From positions 39,600 to 45,358 of the forward strand of contig DIMS01000075.1 of NCBI GenBank assembly GCA_002425685.1: a stretch of 5,759 bases of DNA. The letters run 5' to 3'. The translations under genes were made by a program, and so were the position numbers. How positions within the stretch are numbered: the stretch's first letter is position 1; each line of letters begins with the position of its first letter. Positions 5,723-5,759 of the stretch are shown piece after piece. The notes beneath the pieces are model-generated. The model was not told the DNA's origin, made no database searches, and saw nothing but the letters and a program-made list of their open reading frames with translations. This DNA is from Synergistaceae bacterium UBA5560 (GTDB lineage: Bacteria > Synergistota > Synergistia > Synergistales > Aminiphilaceae).

Positions 5723-5759
5723 GCGCCCGTAGCTCAGCTGGATAGAGCGTTGGCCTCCG
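5723..5759 (+). tRNA. tRNA-Arg (anticodon CCG), 5' half, cut by window end
   Basis: The acceptor strand GCGCCCG (5723-5729), T8 and A9, D-stem GCTC/GAGC (5732-5735 with 5745-5748) and D-loop AGCTGGATA are canonical. The anticodon stem 5' strand is TTGGC (5750-5754), then C32, T33 and C34 C35 G36 at 5757-5759, so the anticodon is CCG, reading Arg codon CGG. The 3' half lies outside the window, so pairing of the acceptor, anticodon and T stems cannot be verified. Confidence 0.93.

Noticed and set aside
5723..5759. tRNA-Arg as an integration (att) site of a mobile element
   Set aside because: tRNA genes are common integration targets, but no integrase or repeated tRNA 3' end is in the window and the 3' half is not visible.

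Overview
The window is high-GC bacterial DNA whose codons favour G or C in the third position. The best taxonomic clue is the C-terminus of the secreted protein ending at 5547: a glycine run, a cysteine, a short hydrophobic helix and a basic end. This matches the Synerg-CTERM sorting tag known from Synergistota (Synergistetes). A host in that phylum is therefore my inference, from this one tag plus general gene content.

Layout, left to right. (1) 1-1229, plus strand: the C-terminal half of MutS2, comprising the end of the ATPase, a coiled coil, a KOW-like stretch and an Smr domain. (2) 1213-2661, minus strand: a 12-helix NCS1 permease of the CodB (cytosine/purine) type. It converges on mutS2 and the two stop regions overlap by 17 bp. 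(3) 2662-2965: the divergent intergenic region. It holds a likely permease promoter, a roughly 150-nt permease leader able to form a long-range helix, and an 18-bp inverted repeat. (4) From 2966, plus strand: a GNAT acetyltransferase whose recognisable domain ends near 3433, although the frame stays open to 4054. The extra tail looks non-coding, so a stop has probably been lost. (5) 3437-3939: mostly non-coding, with hairpins and a candidate promoter. (6) 3940-5547, plus strand: an exported right-handed beta-helix protein with about nine imperfect repeats, a choice-of-anchor Q region and the Synerg-CTERM tag. (7) 5548-5722: a strong GC hairpin and a tRNA promoter with a perfect -35 box. (8) 5723-5759: the 5' half of tRNA-Arg(CCG), cut by the window edge exactly at the last anticodon base.

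The genes do not form an evident pathway. They read as independent units: genome maintenance, nucleobase uptake, a small acetyltransferase, a surface protein and a tRNA. I see no mobile element, CRISPR array or defence cassette. The points most worth a second look are the structured permease leader, the broken-looking end of the GNAT gene and the surface-anchored repeat protein.
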